From Acanthochromis polyacanthus (lineage: Eukaryota; Chordata; Actinopteri; Pomacentridae), in contig NC_067120.1 in the NCBI RefSeq assembly GCF_021347895.1, forward strand, positions 13,253,361 through 13,317,360: a DNA stretch of 64,000 nt, written 5' to 3'. Positions 32,911 to 43,400 of the stretch are shown here, one piece after another. The notes beneath the pieces were generated by a model. The model had not been told where the DNA came from, ran no database searches, and was given only the letters and a program-made list of their open reading frames with translations. Position 1 is the stretch's first letter. Every line of letters starts with the position of its first letter. The translations under genes and the position numbers were made by a program.

Positions 32911-33850
32911 TAGGGTGACCATATTCTGTTTCTCTGAAAAGAGGACACACTTCCAGCTCGCACGCGAAAAATTTGTTTTCCATGGGTCAGGGGGCTTTCT
33001 GTGCTTCAAACTCAGTTAAACAGGTATTCTGAATTCCCCAGAAAAGAACACTTTACCTGGATATACAGAAAAATAGCCCAAAACACTCACAAACAGTTGC
33101 TTTATAAATATTTATTAATTTAAAGCAATTCTCCTAAACAATATAGTCAGTCACATACAAATATGGCATGCTCTACTCTTTAATAGTTATTGACTCAAGT
33201 TGTGTAGGAACACGTATTCAGATGTTTAACAAAATAAGAAATAATCATCTCTCTTTAGTCTGACACTTACACCTTAGTTAGGAAAAGTGAGGTAGAGTAC
33301 CATTCTTCAAAATAACCTCCCAATTATCAATTATGTAAAAATAGAAATAATGCCTCAAAATATTAAACAAAAAGAAAAAAGAGAGGTAGCCTATTCTTCA
33401 GTGCTCAGTTAGCCCATTCTTCAAAATAATGTGTCTAATGGCAAATGAAAAAAATATAGAAATAATGCCTCAAGTCAACAGTCCTTTTTTTCCTTCTTTT
33501 TCCTTCTCTTATTAGCTACAGAGACATAAGTCCCAGCTTTGCAGACTGTACATTCTTCCTCCCATTTGACACGACCCGGACAAAAACAGAGGTACTTTTT
33601 TCGCATTTCATCAGTGAAATGACATTTGCGTTTTGACATTTTCTTTCGGTTCGAGTGTTCTCTCGCAGTGTGCCTACCTGCCTGTCAGCCTGCGAGGAGT
33701 GAGTGAGTGTGGAGCGTTCCGGGGTTCGGCTCAAACTCCGCCTCTCAGAGCGTGTTTCCAAAGGAACCATTCAACATGAATGATAAATACACTGGTCTGT
33801 GACGTGCTCAAGCTAGGCAAGATAAAAAACCCGAACATTTGAAGAGGGTC
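32911..33850. mobile_element. B-flank-specific insertion with hAT-like N-terminal frame
   Basis: Copy 1 continues with unrelated sequence at 1,466, while copy 2 switches at tagggtgaccatattctg. On the minus strand, 33,475-33,639 encodes 54 residues beginning MSKRKCHFTDEMRKKYLCFC with VCKAGTYVSVANK, like the N-terminus of fish hAT-type transposases. No further transposase is present. The right border near 33,850 lies inside an older dispersed repeat. Confidence 0.55.
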
Positions 33851-34125
33851 GCGGGTTGGAGCCTATCCCAGCTGACTTAGGGTGAAAGCAAGAGACACCC
33901 TAGACAGCAGTCTATCACAGGGCTACACATAGAGACAAACAACTGATGGACAATTTAGAATCAGGTGTGAATCAGGAAGTCAGAGTAACCGGGGAAAACC
34001 CATGCATGCACAGGAAGAACATACAAAGTCCATGCAGAAAGATCCCAAGTAGGAACATGAACTGGGGGCCTTCTAGCTGCAAGGCGACAGCGCTAACCAC
34101 TGAGCAGCTGTGCAGTCTGGTGAAA
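33850..34125 (+). repeat. Dispersed teleost repeat, duplicate of the 2,085 copy
   Basis: This shares the signature and flanks of the copy at 2,085-2,395, but its 5' end has been replaced by the adjacent B-specific insertion that ends near 33,850. Confidence 0.7.
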
Positions 34126-36090
34126 AGCATGATTTTGGCAAAATTCTGCGCATGCAAGTACCTATGGAAATTAGCTCAAGAAAATGCTAATCCAGATGCT
34201 AAAATTCAGGAGGAATCATACAGATTCCTCACCCTGACTAAGCACAGAGTCCATAAGAGAGGCAGGAAACAGAGCATTGGATCAGACAGATGATGTGGTG
34301 AGGGCTTGTCTTCATTTAAAAAGAAACCAAAAGTGCCTCCTGAGTCACTAGTTATTTGTGTGAAGACAGTTTCAGCAGCGCTCAGATAAAAGAGAATGAA
34401 ATGTGCTTCAATGTACTTATCTCTGTACCATATATTGAATGATCACATTGATGGTATTAAGATTTGAACATTTAAGCATTATTTTGTGTTTAATATTAAC
34501 TGTTAATGATTAGTGTGTAAGTGTTATTCCCACCTCTCTCTTACTGTTTTGTAGCAAAAGTGTGCCACCTACTGGAAGGATATATTAATAGGCTCATAAC
34601 AGGCTTTAAGGTAAAGTTGGTTTACAGCAGCGGTTCCCAAACTGTTTCTGCAGGGCCCCCTTTGGAAGAAAAAAATATTTTCGGGCCCCCCCTACCTGTA
34701 TGCAGCCACGTCAACACACTCACAGACACATTTTTTGCTTGCAAACTCCTGTAGAATATATATGAAGTTTAGTTTGTGACATCTTACTGAAAACTCTTAA
34801 AAGGAACACATCATTTTTAAGAGCTGAAGCATTAAAAGTGACTTAGCAGCAAAAATATCTCAATTTTGTATTTGAACTTAACAGAGAAAACCGCAAAAGT
34901 GTGACATCTTCCTAAAAAAAAAAAAAGTCACTGGAATGAAAGCAGTGACTTTGGAACATGAATCTCATATTTTTACTATCAGTATTAATTCCTTTCAAGA
35001 CTCAGAATTTAGTCTCTACACAAAAATGGTATGTTAACAATACTCTAGTAATAAACAAAAACTTGCAAATATTCTCTGCAAAAACAACATTTCTAGTCAC
35101 ACTTCAAGTCCCACAATCCTTTCAGTGTCTGATGTGGGCTTGCTTTGTGCAGCAGATTTTCTCAAATCAAGGCTGCAGCTGTGAGTCCGCCACTCTTAGC
35201 TCATTTTCAATGTCCAGCTTTGATCTGTATTTTGTCTTGATTGAGGCAACTGCAGAGAAACCTATCTCACACAGGTAAGATGTGGCAAAAGGAAGAAATG
35301 TGGTCAGGGCTCTCCTGCCCAGCAGTTAGTAGTCCTTTTCTACTCCAATCCAAAATGCAGCCAAAGTCTTCGAGTTAAAGTGCAGTCTCATTGTTGAATC
35401 AGAGGTGACATCCATGAACTGTTCCTCTTCTGCAGCACTGAAGTCAGCTGCTGGTGCTGAACTGAAGGGGTCACGGATCCAGTCATATTCAGTAGGATTC
35501 TCCACTGGGAAATACCTCAGAAACTGTTTCTGTAGGGCAGAGATGTGGCTTATCATGCATGGCATGAATGGGTTCTGCAGCTTGTTGTCCTCAATGAATG
35601 ATTTCAGGCTCTCAAATGAGTCTATATTCCCTTCTTTCACTCGTTTCTCCCACATCTCCAGTTTTCTTGTAAATGATGTGATTTTATCTGTCAGCTGTGG
35701 AAGATGTGTTTTAGTGCCCTGCATCTGGAGATTTGGTTCATTGAGTTTCTGAAACATGTCACTGAGGTATGCAAGTTTCATGAGGAAGTTGTTATTGCTA
35801 AACTTGTGAGCAAGTTCTTTACCTTCCTCCTCCAAAAAGATTCTGATTTCATCGCGCAATTCAAACACCCTGGAAAGAACCTTCCCACATGACAACCATC
35901 GGGACTCACTGTGAAACAAAACAGCTGTATGATCGGATCCCATTTCCTCGCAGAGAGCTGCAAAAATCCGGGCTTTGACGGGTCTTGTTTTGATGTAGTT
36001 CACTGTGGCAATGATGTCTGTCATTACGTCGTTCAGCTCGGGACCCGGCTGTTTAGACGCCAGCGCCTCTCCATGTATCATACAGTGTGT

Positions 36091-36803
36091 GTCAGGATTC
36101 GGCCCTCTTGCGGCCTGTTTTGTTCCTTCTGTTTGTTGCTTGTCTGTGTGCATTTTTGTTGTTGCCTTTAGTGTGTTTTTTGGCTTGTCTCTGTCTCCCT
36201 CTGGCTGTGTTTTCACCCTGTCCCTTTTCCACTTGCTCGTCCCCTGGCTCTGTCTCATTAGCTCATCACCCTCACCTGTTGCAATCAGCTCCACTCAATT
36301 CACCTGGTCCCCTTCCCTTACTTAAGCTCTGCCATTTCCCTTCAGTCTTTGCTGGTGCATAGTTGGACAATACATGCAGTTATTCTTCACGACCCTCCTC
36401 CGCTGGACTTTCAGTTATTGGATTTCGTCATCTTTCATCCCCTCTCCGGATTACCCCATTGGACTCGTTATTTGTAAGATCCTAGTTTTGTTCTTTAGTT
36501 AGTTGTTTGTTCTCCTGCTGTAGTCTTTGTGTTCCTGTAGCCTTTGTCTCGTTTAGCTTTGTCTCCCTTTTAGTCTAGCCGTTGTCCGTGCCTAGTTTAG
36601 TTTTTGTCTCCTCTGTTAGTCTTCCTGTGGTCTTTGTCTTGGTTAGTCTTCCTCCTGAGTTCCCCTGTTCTCCTTTTAGTTTTATCCACAGAGTCTTGCT
36701 TTTTGTTGTTAATGGTTTTGGTTCTGCGAAAATAAATCCTTTAATTATACCTTCAGTTTTTGTCTTTGTCTGCACCTGGGTTCTCCACTCCCACCAATCC
36801 TGA
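36091..36803. mobile_element. 713 bp non-autonomous element nested in the hAT transposase
   Basis: The inverted ends tcaggattcgg / ccaatcctga are bounded by an exact 8 bp duplication cagtgtgt (36,083-36,090 and 36,804-36,811). Removal rejoins the transposase frame at WTHC|MIHGEALASK. The 8 bp duplication points to another hAT-type element, mobilised in trans. Inside is pyrimidine-rich (tttgtc/cctcc repeats) with no transposase. Confidence 0.85.
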
Positions 36804-37390
36804 CAGTGTGTCCACTGCACATTGGTGGAGACGCACCTGAGGAGCGCTTGCAGCCCTCCTCGTTTCCCAGACATAGCCTGAGCCCCATCAGTGCAGATCC
36901 CCACATAGTCCTCCCATTTCAGATCAGCCTCTTTCAAATAAGTGTCAATGATTTTGAATAATTCCCGTGTAGTGGTTCTGTTAGTTACACGTTTGCAGAA
37001 GAGCAAATCATCGGCATCAATGAATGTGACGTATGTTATCAATAAACAGTCTTTGTTACTATCAGTCGCTTCATCCACCTGCAGGGCAAAACGATTGTCT
37101 GTCATCTTATCATTGAGCTGCTTCTCTATGTCTTTTGAGATGTCATAAATGCGCCTCCCGATAGTATTGTTTGACAGAGGAATTGCCTTTAGTTTGTTTG
37201 CTGCTGATTCATCAATCATGGTTGAAACATGTCAATAGCAGAAAGAAGTATTAATTCCTCGGCAATAGTTACGGCTTTTTACACTGAGCAACTCTGTTCA
37301 CTTGTTCACGACAGTCGAGTAGTTTCTTTCTGAAGAAATCAACTGGCTTTTCTCTGTGTTCGGGATGTGCAGTCTCCAAGTGGCACCGTA

Positions 37391-37935
37391 GCCCTATACA
37401 CTGCAGTCAATTCTGCCTGAAATTTCTACTGAAGTTTGCTAATATCCATTCTCTATACACCGCTTTGTCCTCACTCGGATTGCGGGGTGGGTGGGGGGGT
37501 GGAGTGTGCTGTAGCCTATCTCAAATATGGGACGTGCAGCGCGAGGTGCACGTTCACGAAAACTAGCTATTTGTGGATTGTTTACTGATTTCAAGACATG
37601 TTTTGGACAAAATATTTTACTGGCTTGTTTTGTCTGGATGTCCAAGGTTGGATTATGGCCGTTTTTTGGGGAATATTTTCATCTGTAACTAGTTATGAGC
37701 CTTCAAAGGTGAGTTGTGCTGTTTACGTTATTTGTTGTTTGTTGGAGAAATGTTTATATTACCCGCTGTGGTAATCACATCTGAAAGTGGTTTATACCAG
37801 CGGATTCATGAGAATCTAAGCTTTCCATGGGTGTATAGTGTTTGTATAATCACGTTTGCAGCTTCAGATATTTAAGGAAATGTTTATGCAGATCTCAAAG
37901 CGTCCCGCGGGCGGGCCGGTGAAGCGCAACGGGTG
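37391..37935. mobile_element. Insertion in the hAT BED domain, related to the 22,380 element
   Basis: The insertion splits the transposase between the SMKPNKL part and the CHLETAHPEHREKP part. Its ends and a central block (tttatattacccgctgtggt, tttataccagcggattcatg) match the 1,350 bp element in gene A intron 8, but the middle is replaced by a dispersed-repeat fragment (37,441-37,530). Exact borders are uncertain. Confidence 0.65.
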
Positions 37936-38614
37936 TTAACTTATTTGGCTTCATACTGTCAGAAGCTAATATTTTGAGACACACGACACACTGCGGCCTC
38001 TTCATTACCCACAGTTGTACTTGTGAAGCCAAGGGCGAGATATGCTTCATCATACTTTCTTGCCTTTGTTTTACTTGTGAGGTTTGGTGTAGATTCATTT
38101 GCTTTGCGTTTACCTGGCCGTCCTCCTGTCACAAACTTCTCCATGCTCTGCTAGCTTGCGCTGCAGCATACATCATTTGTGTATGTTTAGCCTAGCCAGG
38201 CAGGGTTGCCAGGTCCGCGTTTTTCCAGCAAAATTTCAAATGTTGCTTGATTTAGTTTGGTTGACTGGGTTGACCTCTATTGCATGCAAATTGTATCACT
38301 AATATATGTAAATACACATCCACGATTGAAGTGACATCATTTATTTCTACTTAAACAATACCAAACTCCAGATCAGTACATATGTGCACACACACACACA
38401 GACCTGGCCATCTTGTCACCGAGCCCCCCCTGCCATAACTCCCCGCCCCCCAGTTTGGGAACCATTGCACTAGCTTCTGTTTCCCATATGATTCCATTGA
38501 AACAGGAAACATGACTCAACATAACTCTTAAATATAAGATTAGCAGGACTGTATGACCGGAAATGGATATCAAAGTTTTGCTTTTCTGTTCTACTTTGTT
38601 TCATCCCCCCACCT

Positions 38615-38845
38615 GAGGCCTGTTCTGTGAAGCAAGATTTGGGATAGCAAGGTAACTTCAGGTTCAATCCTGGATTTTTAGGGCGACGGTGGTGGAACAT
38701 TATGCTGAACACCAAACCTGCTCTGGAGCAGAGATAACAGATCAAGATGTTAAATTTGAAAATGTCATGCTCATTAGTGGAAGATTATATCGAGCTCAGT
38801 GTGCAGGTAGCAAGAGGCTAAAGGTAAGAGTTTTCAGAGCTAAGA
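38615..38845. mobile_element. Probable MITE remnant (copy 2)
   Basis: This duplicate of the remnant at 4,530-4,760 is nearly identical and part of the duplicated flank. Its short plus-strand frame (from 38,689) is conserved only because the duplication is recent. Confidence 0.4.
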
Positions 38846-39877
38846 CATTTTCATTGCTTTATATTCCTTTTTACTGGCACATAATCTGTGTTTCTTTGGT
38901 TTAGTGCAGCCGGATAATAAAAGTATATCTCTGGTATGTTAAAATTGCTTTGTCATAATATGTCCAATGTTATTATTGTTAGCAGCAGTAAGATAAGGGA
39001 AAAGGTAAAGCAAATCTTTGCTGGGGATTTAGCATTAGAAAAGCACACAAAATAGTCCAGATAATTTTGAATACAGATAAGCATGACATAAACAACAAAA
39101 TTAGAGAGCTTTTCACCATTAACCTTACAAATCTAAAAAATCTTCACAAACCCACAAAACTTTACTTGAAATTCTTGCCTTCAAAAGTGAGAAAAAGTTT
39201 GAATAAAGGAAAAATATGTATAGAATTATGCACAAATAAAAAATATTGTGATTTGATTGGATTTCCCTAACCCTAAAAATAAAGTGCTGAGTTTGAACGT
39301 TTCACTCAGAATAAACATCATATAGTGAAGATCGGAAGTGTGGAATACGACAACTTTTTTGACATATTGTCCAAAAAAGTGCTATTAAAGTGAAAAGTGG
39401 GAAAAATGAATGTTTCAATACATTCAGCTGAGATGATAGTTAAGAAATATCTCTGTCTATGTGATCCAGGAAGGCGGGAATTGTCTGTGAGTTATCGTCA
39501 TTCAGAGATGTGGCGCAGCAGGATTCACAGTCAAGTGAAACTTAACACTTCTTTGGTTTCTGACTTTGTGCTGCTCACTTGTGGGCTGTTTTGCTGGTAA
39601 GTCACCAACTTGTATACATAAACCTCTTCTCCTTACATGCTACAATTTTTGATGATTTTGATTGATTTAAAATGTCCATGTACCTGTGTGGGATGCTTGA
39701 TCCACTGAGTTGTATTGTTCACCGTATCAATGTTTCATTTGAGACTAATTGGAAGTGCTTTCCTTTAATGACTGTAAAACATTTGAATGTAACAACAAAA
39801 AAATATGATTTTCAATAAAATCTCTCCTGAAACAAATAAGATATTGGAGGAGATGAGACATAAACTGAGTTGCATCT

Positions 39878-39883
39878 TTTTAT
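39878..39883 (-). terminator. Poly(A) signal of gene B
   Basis: AATAAA on the minus strand lies 132 bp past the gene B stop codon, giving a short 3' UTR (about 39,860-40,014). The gene A flank resumes only at the equivalent of 39,704, so the A counterpart of this signal falls inside the gap. Confidence 0.7.
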
Positions 39884-40014
39884 TTGATCAGTTGATAAAT
39901 AGTCTCTTTACAATGGCAATTGCTTTGTAAGAGGTGTAGTGATTGGTAATATATGGAAAGAAATATTTGTATCAGACAAATATTGAAGTTAAAGTGACAG
40001 CAGCAGGTGCTTTA

Positions 40015-40444
40015 TCACAGCAGCGTGAAGCTTCTCTTCCTGCGGGCAGGCGGTGCTGCAGCTCTGGTGCAGTCCGTGTGTCCACAGCCACAGTCCTCCA
40101 CATGCATGTATGTGTAGGGAATCGTATCTCCATTCAGACAGAGCAAGTCAACGGTGCGATTGCTGGATCGAGTCTCCTTACAGCAGGAGCATGTATGCTG
40201 CATAGCCGCTGCTGCCTGAGAGTACCTGAAGAAAGCAGGGGCAGGGTTCATTAGATAACTCAAAATCTGCACAAACTACATCCAAATATTTTTAGAGAAT
40301 ATTGGGATTCACATTCTTACATGGTGAAAGTGTTGCAAGATCCTTCACAATATGGCATATTGACTTCCTGTTCAGACTGACAGCCCTTGTGTGAAACGCG
40401 GGTTTTCATGAATGCTAACTTGCAGCCCTTTTCCTTCTCCACAC
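40015..40444 (-). CDS. Gene B exons 43-44: cystine-knot (CK) domain and C-terminus
   Basis: Exon 43 is 40,321-40,444 and exon 44 is 40,015-40,225. They encode CKLAFMKTRVSHKGC, MPYCEGSCNT, then MYSQAAAAMQHTCSCCKETR and HVEDCGCGHTDC, ending in a basic tail RRKRSFTLL before TGA. The CK domain makes C-terminal disulphide dimers in the ER. The spacing of Cys matches MUC2/MUC5. The AT|GTAAGA donor and G acceptor restore Met before YSQ, which fixes both junctions. Confidence 0.94.
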
Positions 40445-43400
40445 CTTTCCAAGAAAAAGATGTACGGTTAGTTGTTTTCATTTCAACACCTTCTACCAAA
40501 AAGAAGTAAAAATCTCATACTTACAGACTTTACAACAGCCATTTGCTGCAGTCTGAATTGTGTTCTAAAGATAAAAAGACACAACATCAGCAGAATTAGT
40601 TTTATCTTCTGTTCACACAGACACGATAATCCACATTCATCTTCGGAAAAGGAGACTTACAGGTTGGCAGTTGCTCTGTTGGAATGGCGGGCAGACAATG
40701 TGTGAACTGATCGTTGCCAAAGTCTCACCGCTCTTAACGCAGGTGTAATGCTCACACTTATTCTCAGGTGGTGACCAGGTTTCTTTTTGCTGGAGAGCAG
40801 TGAGGTGGACGCACAGACACAAACAGCAGTAAACACAGATATTAAAACGCTGACGTGCTTTGGGCTAGAAAACAGCAACATTTGGATGCCAACAAAGACG
40901 ATCCCACTTACCCCTATGAGCTGCTTAGTACCGTTAACATTGAGGATACAGTGTGTCTGTACACACCTCCCACAGCATTCATCAGAACTAGTTTCCACAT
41001 ATTCATATCCCTGAAAGAGAGAGGGGGATTTAAGTTAGAGGAGCCAGTTTTAAATGTTCATCCTCATACTGAACATGCTCTGAGAAACACAAGTTGTAGT
41101 TATTGCTGTTTGTGAGTGTAAGTGCGTTAAATTTTCTTACCACGTCACAAGTTTCTTTACATTGCTGAAACTCACAAGTTATTTTGAAAAGACCAGATTC
41201 TGGGTCGACCTGATTGCTACAGGTACAATCCTGACATGCATGTGCAGGAACTGAAGACCCGGGCTAGCAAAAAAAAAGATGAAATGTGTTCACACCTGTT
41301 GTTTTAGTCACAGATAACTATGTGCAGGAGAGATTATTTTATATAAAAGCTGATGTAATAACAAATCATGCAATAAATCATCCATTTCCTGTTCACCTGG
41401 TATTCGACATCTTTGTGGACACAAACTCTTTTTGGATCTAGGAATAAGTAAAACACAAGCAAAGAAAAGATAAAGTATGTGACAGAATGGTTACTGTGGC
41501 TGTTAGGTTTTTATATAAATTCAACCTCAGTTCAATCGCTCACCACATGTTTGTTCTGGACAGCATTTTCCTTCAGGAACACTGATAACTGGCTTATATC
41601 CAGTAGGACAGTTCTTGTTGCTGACTGGGCAAGTGTTGATTTGACATTCTGTGGATATGATAAAACAGTTATTGTTCAGAGCCACACCCAAAAGTCATCA
41701 GCAAGTACATATCAGAAAATATTAAAACATATGTGCACCGATGCTTCATTTCTTACGGCAAACATATGCAGAACAGCAGGGGTCCGATGGATTAGTTTGG
41801 TTGACCAGGACAAATCCTGCACCAGCGCAGTTTATTATGGGTGGTGCTTGGCACACCTTAGGCTTGCAAGTCACTGTCTTAGTGGCCTCCTCACAGATGC
41901 AGTCCTGGCATTTGTACTCAAACCTCTCATTGAACTTAAGGAATAAACCAACAAAATTACTTCATTGTCTCTTGCAAAAAACAAAGGTGACAATTTTAAC
42001 TGGACAAGACAAGAAAAGAAGACTTGACTCACCTCACGAGGAACACCCTCAGGATCAAGACATCCTGTTGGAAGATGAACAGTTTGGCTGGATTTCATGA
42101 ATGATACGGTACAATCAGTTCAATGGTAACACTAGAGAGTATATGCTACACTTACCACACTTTTCAACACATATTCCAGATTCTTTGTTAAACAGTTTCA
42201 TTCCATCAGGACAAAAGCAGCCTTCAGTGGTGTAGTTCATAGTAGGTTCAGAGGGACTGTGAAATGAAGTAACAAAGAAAGAAGAGTTAACTTATTTATT
42301 TATGAGATTGTAAAACACAGTTAACTAGATACTATATCTGTCGCCTAGCCTAGCTACCACAATAAACAGATATTTTTGTAGCTTTCTGTCAGGATCATAG
42401 TCGCAGGAGATGCTAACTTGCAAAATGAATGCATTCAGTTTTGTAAAATCTCACTTGTCTTCGCAGGTTGGCTGCTCGGCAGGACCACAAGGTTTGTACA
42501 CTTTGTTTGATGGGCAGTCACTGGCTGTTGGTGAAGAAAAGAACTCAATTGGTTCCTTTTAAAGTGCATACTGCCAACCTACTTTAGATTCTAAACAGTA
42601 GCTTAGTCAGACTGTTTAATAGTCAGGAAAAAGTCTTTTACTCCTAATTTGAATGATCCCAACATTCAACAATAAAACAATGAGGGGTTGCTTACCACAT
42701 AGTGTGGTGTGGTTCCTCCAGTGGAGGCAAACTCCGGCCTGAGCACAAGCAGCAGCATAAGTCTGCAAACTTGTACACTCTACTGCTGGATTGGAAACAT
42801 GGCAACTATCAAAAACACAACCTCTGTAGAAATTGTCTGGTGAGACAAAGGGGTGACACTCTGCAAAGGGACTGTGAAAGAAAAAGACAAACAAATGCAT
42901 ACATAACACCGTTGTGTTTACACTGCAATATGTCGATTTTGTGGAGGTAAAGGTGAACTGTTACAGTGGAGTGCATGTCTACCTGTTGTAAAGCAGGTCA
43001 CATATGGAATCTGCGTTGCATGGTTCTAAGGTTGGTGGTTCAGGTACACTGGTGGGTAGTACAGGTGGAACCAAGCAGTTGGGTTGGTAAATATCCTTTG
43101 CTGGCCAGTAGTCCGCCATCACTGCACAACTTTCCACCAGCTGGCCTCCAGGCAACATGCAGTCATCAGCCTGGTTGTTGGTGCATGTTCCTGACAGCAG
43201 TCACAGAACAGATAATATTGCAGTCTTTCCTTAAACTATTAATTTACCAATGCATATACTACAAAAAGGTTCTTACCACAATGACCCTGTGTGTTGCTGC
43301 CAAAGGACTTAAACGGCAGGGTGACGCTAAAACCAGTTATTCCAAATGTAATGATCACTTGTAGGCGAGGGATCTCCAAAACCAAGTTAATGCCAGTATT

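Larger units (their letters stand above)
35167..38144 (-). pseudogene. hAT transposase (ZBED5/SCAND3-like), inactivated
   Basis: The N-terminus at 37,936-38,144 (MEKFVTGGRPGKRKA, then a BED-type CVVCLKILASDSMKPNKL) is cut by an insertion. The second piece (36,804-37,390) has LQVDEATDSNKDCLLITYVT and GICTDGAQAMSGKRGGLQAL with in-frame stops upstream. The third piece (35,327-36,090) has HCMIHGEALASK and SRWLSCGKVLSRVFELRDEI. The C-terminal dimerisation part (YLCEIGFSAVASIKTKYRSK) follows an in-frame TAA at 35,326-35,328. Order and motifs are those of hAT transposases. The breaks make it non-functional. Confidence 0.88.
34628..38467 (-). mobile_element. hAT transposon with two nested insertions
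   Basis: Terminal inverted repeats CAGCGGTTCCCAAACTG (34,628-34,644) and its near-complement CAGTTTGGGAACCATTG (38,451-38,467) bound a 3.84 kb element typical of hAT. It contains a broken transposase gene and two younger insertions (36,091-36,803 and about 37,391-37,935). No 8 bp target duplication is found. The flanks correspond to copy 1 positions about 1.47 kb apart, so a deletion accompanied or followed insertion. Confidence 0.88.
31440..39704. repeat. Segmental duplication, downstream flank copy 2 (expanded by transposons)
   Basis: This is the second copy of the flank, lying between the gene A promoter and the gene B 3' end. It is longer than copy 1 because of a 0.9 kb insertion/replacement at about 32,911-33,850 and a hAT element at 34,628-38,467 that replaces about 1.5 kb present in copy 1. 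The remaining sequence is nearly identical to copy 1. No host gene is recognised in it. Confidence 0.93.
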
